NCBI GenBank assembly: GCA_949948715.1
Contig: CATLGW010000015.1
Location: 1-54,103, forward strand
Origin: an uncultured Lachnospiraceae bacterium
GTDB taxonomy: Bacteria > Bacillota > Clostridia > Lachnospirales > Lachnospiraceae
Length of the DNA: 54,103 nt
Reading direction: 5' to 3'
The translations under genes were made by a program, and so were the position numbers. The notes beneath the pieces are model-generated. The model had not been told where the DNA came from and searched no databases. It saw only the letters and a program-made list of their open reading frames with translations. Of the stretch, positions 18,865 to 27,563 are shown one piece after another (the stretch's first letter is position 1; every line of letters begins with the position of its first letter).

Positions 18865-19989
18865 TTGGAAAAATTGAGGACGGCGGCTCTGGCATGCTGT
18901 CTCGCCTGCCTGTTTATGGCCTGCGCCATTACCGCGTACGCCGCGGGACAGACGGGGGAGGGGGAGGTTTTCCTGGAGGAACTGAATGCCCGCTACGAGG
19001 AATATCAGGCCAGGTTTGAGGCCATAGAGACGGTGGAGGACATCGGGCAAAACGGCTACGAGATTATCCAGGGGCAGACCTTTCCCGTGGTGATGGAGTC
19101 CTTCGGAGAGGAGGAAATCAGCTTTCTTGCTGCCTTTGACGTGAATTACCGCAGGCTGGCGGTTTTTTTGGCTGACGGGGAGGGAAATATTCTCTATAAG
19201 ACGGACAGGCTGGAGACCAACAACCGTATTCTGGGGCAGCTTGAGCAGCCTACCAGAGAGATGGCCGCGGTGTCCTTTGCCGATGTGAACGGCGACGGGC
19301 TCACGGATATCGTGCTGATCACCAAATGCGTCAACGACACGGGAGGATACGCTGGCAAGGCGTACAAGGTGGGGGATGTTCTGTTTCAGGGGGACGGCGA
19401 TTTTTACAGGGATTGGCGAATCTCGGACAAGATCAACCGTTTTGACATGAACAAAAACGCCAATTGTATTATCTCCTATGTGAGGGACGGCTGCTCCGCG
19501 GAGTTTCTCTACACGGCCGAGACCCTGGAGGAGCTTTTGCAGAACGGTTTTTCCATTATTGAGGAGCAGCATTATACCAGAAATTTTGAGAAGCTGGGAA
19601 GGCTGCAGGTGGTGCCGGGGGTATTCCGCATATCCGAATATGATATTTTTATGGTCTATCTGGTGAATGCCCAGGGAAATATCGTCTGGCGTTTTCAGCC
19701 CATGGGGGATTACGACAATCTCTATTCCCTGCGGGGGATCAACGGCAGGGATGTGGACGGGGACGGTATGAAGGATCTGATTGTGTTTGGCCGATACAGC
19801 TATGAGGGACCCGACGGACACATACAGGTGGACAGTCAGTGCGCCATTTATTACCAGAGAACCGGCGGATTTGACATAGATACGGAATTTTCCAAGTATT
19901 ATCAGTGCACGGAGGAGGACACCATGGAGGTCCTGGTACAGAAGATCAGGGAGTACTGGGGCTGGCAGGTTGAGGAGACGCAGGAATGA
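18865..19989 (+). CDS. Secreted FG-GAP/VCBS-like repeat protein
   Basis: A 374-residue exported protein. Residues 1-27 form a signal peptide (hydrophobic core LACCLACLFMACAITA, cleavage near AYA-AG). Two calcium-loop motifs, DVNGDGLTD and DVDGDGMKD, are typical of FG-GAP beta-propeller blades, so a sensor or binding role outside the cell is likely. The start is a TTG at 18865 behind a near-perfect AGGAGGTGA. Its stop overlaps the response-regulator start by four bases, so it is translationally coupled to the two-component system and may supply the sensor kinase with an extracellular input. This function is inferred from context only. Confidence 0.7.
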   Translation: MEKLRTAALACCLACLFMACAITAYAAGQTGEGEVFLEELNARYEEYQARFEAIETVEDIGQNGYEIIQGQTFPVVMESFGEEEISFLAAFDVNYRRLAVFLADGEGNILYKTDRLETNNRILGQLEQPTREMAAVSFADVNGDGLTDIVLITKCVNDTGGYAGKAYKVGDVLFQGDGDFYRDWRISDKINRFDMNKNANCIISYVRDGCSAEFLYTAETLEELLQNGFSIIEEQHYTRNFEKLGRLQVVPGVFRISEYDIFMVYLVNAQGNIVWRFQPMGDYDNLYSLRGINGRDVDGDGMKDLIVFGRYSYEGPDGHIQVDSQCAIYYQRTGGFDIDTEFSKYYQCTEEDTMEVLVQKIREYWGWQVEETQE

Positions 19990-20642
19990 TTAAAATACTG
20001 ATAGTGGATGATGAAAAGCCGATCTGCGATCTGATCGACATCAATTTGTCGGCGGTGGGCTATCGGTGCAAGAGTGTGCAGGACGGCCTGGCGGCCATCG
20101 ATCTGATAGAGAAGGAGCCTTTTGATCTGATCCTGCTGGATATTATGCTTCCCGGGGCGGACGGCTTTGACATTATGGAGTACATAAGGCCTCTTCAGGT
20201 TCCGGTGATCTTTATCACGGCGAAGCACGATGTGCGGGACAAGGTCAAGGGACTGAAGCTGGGGGCGGAGGACTATCTGGTGAAGCCCTTTGACGTGGTG
20301 GAGCTGGTGGCCCGGGTGGAGGTGGTGCTGCGCAGGTTCCACAAATCGGAGAATATCCTGAGGGCCGGGGATGTGACGGTGGATATGGAGGCCAGGAAGG
20401 TGACCAAGGGGGAGCGGCCCATTGTGCTCACCAACAAGGAATACGGGCTGTTGGTTCTCTTTATCCAGAACAAGAATGTGGCTCTGTTCAAGGAGACCCT
20501 CTACGAGAAGGTCTGGAAGGATGAGTACATTGCGGACAGCCGCACGCTTGAGCTGCATGTGCAGAGGCTTCGGCGCAAGATGGGCTGGGAGAGCAATCTG
20601 GTGGCGGTGTACAAGGTGGGATATCGTCTGGAAATTGACTGA
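19986..20642 (+). CDS. OmpR-family response regulator
   Basis: A 218-residue transcription factor: receiver domain (1-115) with the acidic pocket VDDEKP, phosphoacceptor D52 in LILLDIMLPG, and the conserved lysine in LVKPFD, then a winged-helix DNA-binding domain (about 125-218) with LTNKEYGLL and SRTLELHVQRLRRK. It overlaps the upstream secreted-protein gene by four bases and precedes its cognate kinase by 62. Confidence 0.95.
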   Translation: MIKILIVDDEKPICDLIDINLSAVGYRCKSVQDGLAAIDLIEKEPFDLILLDIMLPGADGFDIMEYIRPLQVPVIFITAKHDVRDKVKGLKLGAEDYLVKPFDVVELVARVEVVLRRFHKSENILRAGDVTVDMEARKVTKGERPIVLTNKEYGLLVLFIQNKNVALFKETLYEKVWKDEYIADSRTLELHVQRLRRKMGWESNLVAVYKVGYRLEID

Positions 20643-20704
20643 GATCGGGGCCTGTTATGAGAACGGCACGGCCGGACCGTTTCGGAGGAAGGATATAGTT
20701 TCGG

Positions 20705-22126
20705 ATGAAGATTTCTTACAAGATATTGCTGTGCAGCATTATGATTATGGCGGCGGCATTCGGATTTGGCGGTTATTTTTTCGTCAATTTTGTGTTTGAG
20801 ACCTCCCTGGAGCGGGAGATTGGCCAGGCCATGGACGAGAGCAGCATTCTGCGGTTTGCTTTTGAGACGGCGGCGCTGAATGTGCCCTCCAAGTATGTTG
20901 TGCTGCAGGACAATACCATCGGCGAGATCGGTTCCAAGCTGGAGAACAGCGGCGAGGGCAGGATGCTTCGCATCTCCGACGAGAGCAGAGGCGTTCTCTA
21001 TGTCAGCGAGGGCTTTGCGGCGGGGACGGACCTGCTGCAGGGGATAGAGGCCCAGACCAGGCTCTATCAGGTGATTCATCCCGATGATCGCTATTACGTG
21101 CAGACGGGGACCGTGCTGAACGCTATGGACCGCCTCCTGTATCTGGAGACGATGAAGGATGTGACGGGGGTGTTTGAGGAGAGGAGACAGGGTTTTTCCG
21201 TGTACCGCAGAGTGACGCTGATTATGCTGGGGTGCAGCAGCGTGGCCATGCTTTTTATCTCCTTTTGGATCACCCGTCCCATCAGGATTTTGACCAAGGC
21301 TGCCAGGAAAATGACGGAGGGAGATTACAGCTACCGGGCGGAGCAGGTGAGCAGGGACGAGATGGGGCAGCTCACCTGTGACTTCAACACCATGTCGGGA
21401 GCGCTGGAGACGAATATACGCGAGCTGGAGAACGAGGTGCGGGCCAGAGAGGATTTTATCGCGGCGTTCTCCCATGAGCTGAAGACTCCGCTGACGGCTA
21501 TTATCGGCTATGCGGACTTGCTGCGCTCCAGGAAGCTGGATGAGGAGAAGCAGTTTCTGTCCTCCAACTATATCTATACGGAGGGAAAGCGGCTGGAGGC
21601 CATGTCCCTGCGGCTTTTGGATATCATAGTGGCCAAGCGCTATGAGATAGACGCTCAGAGGACGGAGGTGGGGCTGTTTTTCGATTATCTTCGGGATATG
21701 TATGTGGAGAGGGAGGATATGAAATTTTCCTGTGAGTACCAGGGGGGCTTTGTCAGGGCGGAGGTGGATCTGATCAAGACAGTGCTGCTCAATCTGGTGG
21801 ACAACGCTTGTAAGGCCTCGGAGCCGGGACAGCTTGTGGAGATTTTCGGGGAGCGCAGAGAGCAGGGCTACCTTTTTTCCGTGAGGGATTATGGGACAGG
21901 GATTCCGGAGGAGGAGAGAAGGAAAATCACAGAGGCCTTTTATATGGTGGACAAGTCACGTTCACGCAGTAAAAACGGCGCGGGACTGGGACTTGCGCTG
22001 TGCACTGAGATTCTGAAGCTCCACGGGAGCGAGCTGTCGATAGAGAGTACACTGGGAGAGGGGAGCAGCTTTAGCTTCCTGTTGCCGTACGAGGAGGAAA
22101 ACAACCTTGAGGAAGAAGGCCATTAA
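20705..22126 (+). CDS. Membrane sensor histidine kinase
   Basis: A 473-residue kinase: first transmembrane helix (about 5-28), extracytoplasmic sensor of about 140 residues, second helix near 175-195, HAMP domain, dimerisation domain with phosphorylatable H257 in FSHELKTPLT, and ATPase domain with NLVDNACKAS (N box), DYGTGIPEE (G1) and NGAGLGLAL (G2). The pair with the preceding OmpR-type regulator is clear. The sensor region matches no domain I recognise; the co-encoded secreted FG-GAP-like protein is a candidate ligand or partner. Confidence 0.95.
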   Translation: MKISYKILLCSIMIMAAAFGFGGYFFVNFVFETSLEREIGQAMDESSILRFAFETAALNVPSKYVVLQDNTIGEIGSKLENSGEGRMLRISDESRGVLYVSEGFAAGTDLLQGIEAQTRLYQVIHPDDRYYVQTGTVLNAMDRLLYLETMKDVTGVFEERRQGFSVYRRVTLIMLGCSSVAMLFISFWITRPIRILTKAARKMTEGDYSYRAEQVSRDEMGQLTCDFNTMSGALETNIRELENEVRAREDFIAAFSHELKTPLTAIIGYADLLRSRKLDEEKQFLSSNYIYTEGKRLEAMSLRLLDIIVAKRYEIDAQRTEVGLFFDYLRDMYVEREDMKFSCEYQGGFVRAEVDLIKTVLLNLVDNACKASEPGQLVEIFGERREQGYLFSVRDYGTGIPEEERRKITEAFYMVDKSRSRSKNGAGLGLALCTEILKLHGSELSIESTLGEGSSFSFLLPYEEENNLEEEGH

Positions 22127-22937
22127 TCTGATTATGCCTGTCATAGCGGTGGCAGTGCTGTTGTTCGCCGTATGGGGGCCGGAGAAGATCGCCCTGTATC
22201 AGGACAGAGGGGTTCTGAACCAGATTTCGGAAAAAGAGGTGGAGGAGGAGAGCGAGGGCTACCGCTATTCCATGAGCAGCAACGAAAAGCTGTATCTGCT
22301 CTCAAAGTGTCTGAACAATCAGGTTCTGCCGGAGAGCGAGCTGAGCTCTCTGACCCGGGTGGATAAGGAAAAGGTTGACTATGAGGAGCTCACAGGAATG
22401 TACGCCTTTGTGATCAACAGACAGGGTCCCTCCGGAAAGGAGCTGACAGAGGAGGAAATCTTTGAGGTCTGCAACAGAGAGATTAAGACGCTGCAGGACC
22501 GTGGGATACTGCCGGGAAGGGTGAGGGAGGTGTCAGGTTCCGCCTACAGCGCGGTGCTGTATTCCGCCATCGATGTGCTGGAGCCCCGCAACAGTCTGGC
22601 AGTGTGGAAGATCAGTCTGTCCACGGACATCCAGAACGCGGACAAGGCCAACCGGCTGATCGACGCCTATATTGACGCGGACACGGGAAAAATCTATGAA
22701 TTCTATGTGCGCACGGAGGGGACCTGGGACGAGCTGAATCCGGACGATATGGCGAGGGCGTGGAGCGAGTATATGGGGCTTTCGGGGATGGAAGCCTGCG
22801 AGGCTGCCAATCCCCTCTCGGAGACCACCCAGTATTTTGAAAAGTACCGTTTTCCCGCGGCGGGGGAGGGAAACACAGTGATGACCCTTGGGTTTTATGA
22901 GGGAATCAATGAATTCTTTTTGAAAATCGAAAAATGA
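22107..22937 (+). CDS. Membrane-anchored extracytoplasmic protein of unknown function
   Basis: A 276-residue protein with one N-terminal hydrophobic helix (residues 8-24) and a soluble, acidic remainder, so probably anchored with its bulk outside. It starts at a TTG behind GAGGAGG and overlaps the kinase gene by 20 bases, which ties it to the two-component system, possibly as an accessory or signal-modulating protein. No catalytic motif recognised. Confidence 0.7.
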   Translation: MRKKAINLIMPVIAVAVLLFAVWGPEKIALYQDRGVLNQISEKEVEEESEGYRYSMSSNEKLYLLSKCLNNQVLPESELSSLTRVDKEKVDYEELTGMYAFVINRQGPSGKELTEEEIFEVCNREIKTLQDRGILPGRVREVSGSAYSAVLYSAIDVLEPRNSLAVWKISLSTDIQNADKANRLIDAYIDADTGKIYEFYVRTEGTWDELNPDDMARAWSEYMGLSGMEACEAANPLSETTQYFEKYRFPAAGEGNTVMTLGFYEGINEFFLKIEK

Positions 22938-23060
22938 GTCGGAAAAAATGATGCATTTAGTATGCAAAAATGTTGTTTTTTTTATGCAAATAATATGAAG
23001 TTTTGATGTTGCGTCCGCGTATATTATTCTGTAAGAGAATAAAGAGGGAGCGGTGGCATC

Positions 23061-24554
23061 ATGCGGAAGAAAAACCTGGTTTTAGAGGGCAACAAAAGAG
23101 TAAGAAGAAGGAGAGGAAGGAGACGGGCGGGAAGACGTCTGGCGGGGGGAGCTTTAGCTCTGGCGACGCTGGCAGCGTCGGTATGTACCCTGCTGTATTT
23201 TGTGACGGGGGATATCTCCCTGGGAATCGACAAGGTACAGGCCCAGGTTCTGGAGGGAGTCTCCGCCGGAGACCTGGAAGGAAGCGGGAATACAGGGGAT
23301 TTGCAGACGGTTCCCCCGGTTATGGACGGAATGTGGCCGGACACCGTGTCCTCCGGAGATATGGGGCGAACCGGGTATCTGGAGGAGATGGCGGGTTATT
23401 CCATGAAGGAGCCCGGGGATATATTGATTTTTCTGGACCCGGGGCACGGCGGGGAAGATGAGGGCTGCGCCAGAAAGGGTGTTCAGGAGAAGGAGCTCAA
23501 TCTGCAGATTGCCCGAGCCGCCGGAGAGAAGCTGCAGGAGCTTGGATACCAGGTGTTGTTCACCAGAGAGTCCGACGAGACCCTGACGCTGGACGAGCGG
23601 GTGCAGGCCGCCAACGATGCCCGGGCCGACCTCTATATCAGCATCCATCAGAATGCCAGTGAGGAGGCAGGACCCAAGGGGTTGGAGGTCTGGTACTGCG
23701 GGGAGGGCCGGGGTCAGGAGAGCGAGAGGCTGGCCCGGCTTTTGAGCAAGTTCGTGGTGCAGAGGGCGGGGATGGAGAGCCGGGAGATCTGCGAGTCGGA
23801 CACCCTGCGTGTGCTTCGGGAGAGCAATATGCCCGCCTGTCTGGTGGAGACGGGATTTCTATCCAATGCCTCCGAGCGCACCAATCTGGCGGACGCAGCT
23901 TATCAGGAGAAAATTGCGGCGGGTATCGCCGATGCCGTTGATCTCTATTTTTATCCCAAGACCATGTATCTCACCTTCGATGACGGTCCCTCGGAGGAAA
24001 ACACCGCCAGGGTTTTGGATATTTTGAAGGAGAGAGGAATACAGGCTACCTTTTTTGTGGTAGGGGAGAGTGTGGAGCGCCATCCGGAGACGGCCAGAAG
24101 GATTGTGGAGGAGGGGCACACCCTGGGGATTCACTGCTACAATCACGATTATCAGACCGTCTACGACAGTGTGGACAGTTACCTGGAAGACTTTCAGAAA
24201 GCATATCAGGCGGTGTACGAGGCCACGGGAGTGGAGGCCGAGCTGTTCCGGTTCCCGGGCGGCAGCGTCAACGCTTACAACGGGGATGTCTGTCAGGAGA
24301 TCATTGAGCGGATGACGGAGGACGGATATATTTATTACGATTGGAATGCCAGCCTGGAGGATGCGGTGAAAAAACCGGATCCCCAGACCCTCCTGGAAAA
24401 CGGCGTGAGCAGCACCTTGGGCAGAGAGCGGGTGGTGATGCTTGCCCACGACGTGGTGTATGCCACCACGCAGTGTCTGGAGGAGCTGTTGAACTCCCTG
24501 CCCGAATACCGTATGGAAGCTCTGACGGCTCAGGTGGAACCCATACAGTTCTGA
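23061..24554 (+). CDS. Bifunctional N-acetylmuramoyl-L-alanine amidase / polysaccharide deacetylase
   Basis: A 497-residue cell-wall enzyme carrying two catalytic domains. After an Arg-rich cytosolic stub and one membrane helix (about 27-48), an Amidase_3 domain spans about 120-298, with zinc ligands H129 (DPGHGG), E143 and H196 (SIHQNA) and catalytic E263 (VETGF). A NodB polysaccharide deacetylase follows directly (about 302-480), with D307/D308 (TFDDG), H358 and H362 (HCYNH), the R397 motif RFPGG and H463 (LAHD). All key residues are present in both halves, so both activities should work: cutting peptide stems from glycan strands and removing acetyl groups. It follows the two-component operon after 123 bases and may be one of its targets. 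Confidence 0.93.
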   Translation: MRKKNLVLEGNKRVRRRRGRRRAGRRLAGGALALATLAASVCTLLYFVTGDISLGIDKVQAQVLEGVSAGDLEGSGNTGDLQTVPPVMDGMWPDTVSSGDMGRTGYLEEMAGYSMKEPGDILIFLDPGHGGEDEGCARKGVQEKELNLQIARAAGEKLQELGYQVLFTRESDETLTLDERVQAANDARADLYISIHQNASEEAGPKGLEVWYCGEGRGQESERLARLLSKFVVQRAGMESREICESDTLRVLRESNMPACLVETGFLSNASERTNLADAAYQEKIAAGIADAVDLYFYPKTMYLTFDDGPSEENTARVLDILKERGIQATFFVVGESVERHPETARRIVEEGHTLGIHCYNHDYQTVYDSVDSYLEDFQKAYQAVYEATGVEAELFRFPGGSVNAYNGDVCQEIIERMTEDGYIYYDWNASLEDAVKKPDPQTLLENGVSSTLGRERVVMLAHDVVYATTQCLEELLNSLPEYRMEALTAQVEPIQF

Positions 24555-24598
24555 GGAGAGGATGCTCACGAAAGTTTTTTTAATACGCGGACAGTAAG

Positions 24599-24637
24599 AG
24601 AGGATTCCTGTTTGAGAGACAGGGCTCCTCTTTTTTA
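24599..24637 (+). terminator. Intrinsic terminator after the amidase-deacetylase gene
   Basis: A 6-bp outer stem (AGAGGA/TCCTCT) and a 5-bp inner stem (CCTGT/ACAGG), followed by six T. Confidence 0.85.
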
Positions 24638-24778
24638 TATTGTTTCAGTGACCCGGTTTATGCCAAGGCGGACGGGAAGGGGAAAGAAGGGAAACTGAAT
24701 CATTTATCAAAAAGTGCAAATTCTGACATTTTTTGCATATATTATAAAGAAATATAAATTATAGAGGTATGCTGAAAT

Positions 24779-25690
24779 ATGAAGGAATATGCGACTTTAT
24801 CATTAGAAACACATCTTTTCTTTGGAAGGATCATGAAGGAACATTCCCTGTTTCTGCTCGCCGGTTTCCCCGCCAAGGAAACGGAGTTTATACGGCGTGC
24901 GGATCGGTTCCGGAAAGAATTTGAAGAAGGGCTCGCAAGGACCGTAAAACTTGCGGACGGTATCGTAAGTAAATCGGTTTTGAATTCCGGTGAGGTTGTG
25001 ACGGAATTTACGGGGAAAGCGGAGTGTCAGACGAAAAATCTGACAGGGATTCCCATTGATACGAAGATTACAGAGGCAGAAGAACGGCTCCGTGCCGGAA
25101 GCTGTGGTATGGTGAATAGAGAAACCGCTTGTCAGGTAAGGATGCTGAATCAGCAGATGCTAAAAAGCCTGGACGGTTTGATTTCCTTTAAGGAGGAGAT
25201 CCTCAGAGAAGTGACAAGGTGCAGACTTTATACAGCAAACTATCCGCTGCTGATCGCACACATCCTGCGGGAAGCCAAAATGTATCGTCAGATAATATTG
25301 GAAATTGAGCAGCAAGGGAGAATCACGGCACCGGATTTAAGAAATCTCGAAATATTCTGGAACCAGATCATGATGGAACATGCCCAGTTTATTCGGGGAC
25401 TGTTAGACCCGACGGAATGCGAATTGATGGAAACGGCCGGTGGATTTGCCGAAGACTATTGCCGCCTTTTGGAAGAAGCGAGAGAACAGGACAGAAAGGT
25501 GATGAATGCCCTGACCGCAAAGACTTTACAGACAACAAAGCAGTATCAGCGGTTTAAAACAGCGGGAACAAGAGGTATTACAGGCTGTGAGATCCGCTCC
25601 ATCATTCTTCCGCTTTTGGCGGATCATGTACTCCGCGAAGCGAATCACTATCTGCGTATTCTGGAACATGCGCAGATAGGAAGGGATTAG
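24779..25690 (+). CDS. DUF2935 family protein
   Basis: A 303-residue helical protein made of two similar halves, each with the ETHLFF...KEH / MMEHAQFIRGLLDP and HILREAK / HVLREANHY pattern of DUF2935. The regularly spaced Glu and His residues suggest a four-helix bundle holding metal ions, as known for the family fold. Physiological role unknown. AGAGG precedes the ATG by eight to nine bases. It is AT-richer than the genes before it and shares that composition with the following hydrolase. Confidence 0.88.
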   Translation: MKEYATLSLETHLFFGRIMKEHSLFLLAGFPAKETEFIRRADRFRKEFEEGLARTVKLADGIVSKSVLNSGEVVTEFTGKAECQTKNLTGIPIDTKITEAEERLRAGSCGMVNRETACQVRMLNQQMLKSLDGLISFKEEILREVTRCRLYTANYPLLIAHILREAKMYRQIILEIEQQGRITAPDLRNLEIFWNQIMMEHAQFIRGLLDPTECELMETAGGFAEDYCRLLEEAREQDRKVMNALTAKTLQTTKQYQRFKTAGTRGITGCEIRSIILPLLADHVLREANHYLRILEHAQIGRD

Positions 25691-25803
25691 TATACAATCA
25701 GGCAGATATCCCACGACCCGGACGGCTTGTTCTATGTGCTTGAGGAAGACGCGGTTAGCCAACCGGCTTGCGAGGATGCCCGTAGGTCCTATCTTTACCG
25801 GAA

Positions 25804-25850
25804 AAGTCCAGCATTTTCTTGTTTTAAAAGAATCTGCTGGATTTTTATTT
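25804..25850 (+). terminator. Intrinsic terminator after the DUF2935 gene
   Basis: TCCAGCA/TGCTGGA stem with an additional TTCTT/AAGAA inner stem, followed by TTTTTATTT. Confidence 0.8.
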
Positions 25851-25923
25851 CTTATCCGGTGAGCAAAAACGGAAGTCTGCGTATTATAATAAAGACAGTT
25901 ACAGCATAAAGGGAGAAAACTAT

Positions 25924-26880
25924 ATGAAACGATGCGTTCCGCTGGAACCCGCTGCAGAAGCCGTCTGCAATGAAAGTTCTGTACCTCCGCTGATTTTTCA
26001 GTTACCGCCTGAGCAGGGCAGAAGGGTGCTGGAGGAGACTCAGGATTCACCGGTATATAAATATCCTGCCGAAATATCCTCGAATTGTATCAACACCGGA
26101 AGGTGGGGCAGTATACCGGTTTATTTTATAGCGCCCAAAAGTGAAAAAATCAGAAATATTATATTTTATATTCACGGCGCAGGATGGGTATTCGGCAGTT
26201 TTCATACCCATGAAAAATTAGTCAGGGAGCTCTCGGCCAGGACGAATTCACTGGTGGTATTTCCTGAATACAGTCGGTCGCCGGAGGCAAAATATCCCAC
26301 AGCCATTGAACAGTGCTATTTCATCCTTTCCCATATAGAGGAAATCATAGGGGATTGCTTTTCAGTGGCAAGGGGTACCGCACTCACAGTGGCGGGGGAC
26401 AGTGTCGGCGGGAATATGACAATCGCTGTGGCTTTGATGTCGGCAATGCGGCATGGTCCAAATATTCACAAAATGCTGTTGTATTATCCGGTGACAAACG
26501 CTTGTTTTAACACGCCAAGTTATTGTCAATTTGCAGAGGACTATTATCTGTATCGGGAGGGAATGAAGTGGTTTTGGCGGCAATATACGTCTAAAACAGA
26601 GGATCGGAATCAGATAACCGCATCTCCTCTTCGGGCGGACATGGATTGTCTGAAATGTCTTCCTCAGACTATGATTATAAACGGTCAGGCGGATGTTTTG
26701 CGCAGCGAAGGGGAAGCCTTTGGCGAAAAGCTTCGATGTGCGGGCGTGGAGGTGACCGCTTTGCGGGTACAGGGAACCATACATGATTTTGTGATGTTAA
26801 ATGCGTTGGATCAGACCCAGGCCTGCCGGGCTGCCATGGATGCGTCCACAGAGTGGATTAACCGCCATGCCCGGACATGA
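25924..26880 (+). CDS. Alpha/beta-hydrolase, hormone-sensitive-lipase type esterase
   Basis: A 318-residue cytosolic esterase. The oxyanion-hole motif is HGAGW (84-88, a variant of HGGG), the nucleophile is S160 in GDSVGGN, and the acid and base by position are D257 (NGQADVL) and H287 (TIHDF). Family members hydrolyse short-chain acyl esters, including acetylated sugars and small carboxyl esters; the substrate here is unknown. AGGGAGA lies eight bases before the start. It has its own upstream terminator and AT-rich promoter region, so it is probably monocistronic. Confidence 0.88.
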   Translation: MKRCVPLEPAAEAVCNESSVPPLIFQLPPEQGRRVLEETQDSPVYKYPAEISSNCINTGRWGSIPVYFIAPKSEKIRNIIFYIHGAGWVFGSFHTHEKLVRELSARTNSLVVFPEYSRSPEAKYPTAIEQCYFILSHIEEIIGDCFSVARGTALTVAGDSVGGNMTIAVALMSAMRHGPNIHKMLLYYPVTNACFNTPSYCQFAEDYYLYREGMKWFWRQYTSKTEDRNQITASPLRADMDCLKCLPQTMIINGQADVLRSEGEAFGEKLRCAGVEVTALRVQGTIHDFVMLNALDQTQACRAAMDASTEWINRHART

Positions 26881-26905
26881 TCCGTGCGGCGTTTTTTATA
26901 AAAAC

Positions 26906-26949
26906 AAACATTTGTTCTGATTTCGGTTGACAAATAAGAACAAATGTTC
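26906..26949. promoter_or_regulatory. Two LexA (SOS) box candidates
   Basis: GAACAAATGTTC at 26938-26949 matches the Gram-positive LexA/DinR operator GAAC-N4-GTTC exactly and ends at the base before the -10. A second copy with one mismatch, AAACATTTGTTC, lies at 26906-26917 just upstream of the -35. Two operators around one consensus promoter strongly suggest SOS repression of the genes that follow. Confidence 0.75.
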
Positions 26950-26955
26950 TATACT
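26927..26955 (+). promoter_or_regulatory. Consensus promoter TTGACA-N17-TATACT of the sigma/DUF262 unit
   Basis: Perfect -35 (26927-26932), a 17-base spacer and a near-perfect -10 (26950-26955). The spacer is almost filled by a LexA-type operator, so the promoter should be strong but repressed. The -10 lies 57 bases before the sigma-like gene. Confidence 0.85.
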
Positions 26956-27012
26956 GATATTGTCAGAGGGGAACGGGGGTGAAATGAAACATTAGTCAGA
27001 AAGGTGCGTTGT

Positions 27013-27561
27013 ATGGAACAGATATTGCTTGCATATTATGCGGATAATGCGAGGAAACTTCGTGAAACCGTCGATAAGATCCTGATGAAATTCGGAGGGC
27101 TGTCCAATAAGGACCTGGACGATTTCTATTCCCTGGCGAACGAGGTTTTCGCGGAGGCCCTGGGGCGATATGACGGCTCCCGACCCTTCGACGGGTTTTT
27201 GTATTCTTGTCTGTTTAAGAGGATAAAGAGCGAGTTTACCAGGCGAAACAGGGAAAAGCGAAGGCTGGAGCGGATGTGCGTTTCGGTGGACGCTCCCTTC
27301 GGCGACGGGGATGCGGCTTTGGGTGAGGTGCTGGTCAGTGATTTTGACATAGACAGAGAGATGATGCGCCGGGAGGGCTTCAGCGGGAGGATGCTTTTAT
27401 ATCTGGGAAAGCTCTCCGCGCTTCAGAGGCGAGTCTTGTGGCTTACGGCGGACGGCTATCCTCCGGAGGAAATCAGAGAGGAGCTGCAGATCAGTGAAAA
27501 GCAATTTGCGGCCTGCAACAGGGCGATTCATTCCTATAGAAATCTGTCGGTATTGTTATAA
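27013..27561 (+). CDS. Small sigma-70-like factor
   Basis: A 182-residue protein with the outline of a compact sigma factor: an N-terminal region-2-like segment (about 20-75) containing FYSLANEVFAEALGRYDGSRPFDGFLYSCLFKRI, where the region 2.2-2.4 helices sit, then a linker and a region-4-like HTH (about 130-180, LSALQRRVLWLTADGYPPEEI...SEKQF). I infer that it binds RNA polymerase and directs it to a few promoters; it could equally be an inactive sigma homologue. ATG at 27013 has AAAGG eight bases upstream. Expression is predicted to be SOS-controlled. A three-codon mini-ORF with a strong ribosome binding site (26984-26995) lies in its leader. Confidence 0.65.
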   Translation: MEQILLAYYADNARKLRETVDKILMKFGGLSNKDLDDFYSLANEVFAEALGRYDGSRPFDGFLYSCLFKRIKSEFTRRNREKRRLERMCVSVDAPFGDGDAALGEVLVSDFDIDREMMRREGFSGRMLLYLGKLSALQRRVLWLTADGYPPEEIREELQISEKQFAACNRAIHSYRNLSVLL

Positions 27562-27563
27562 TG

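Noticed and set aside
22981..23060. Sigma-A promoter for the amidase-deacetylase gene
   Set aside because: TTGATG and TATTAT are present but only 13 bases apart, too short for a normal promoter.
26984..26995. Three-codon mini-ORF (Met-Lys-His) with a strong ribosome binding site in the SOS-controlled leader
   Set aside because: It could affect translation of the sigma-like gene, but three codons behind GGGGGTGA may be chance and nothing links it to a known leader-peptide mechanism.
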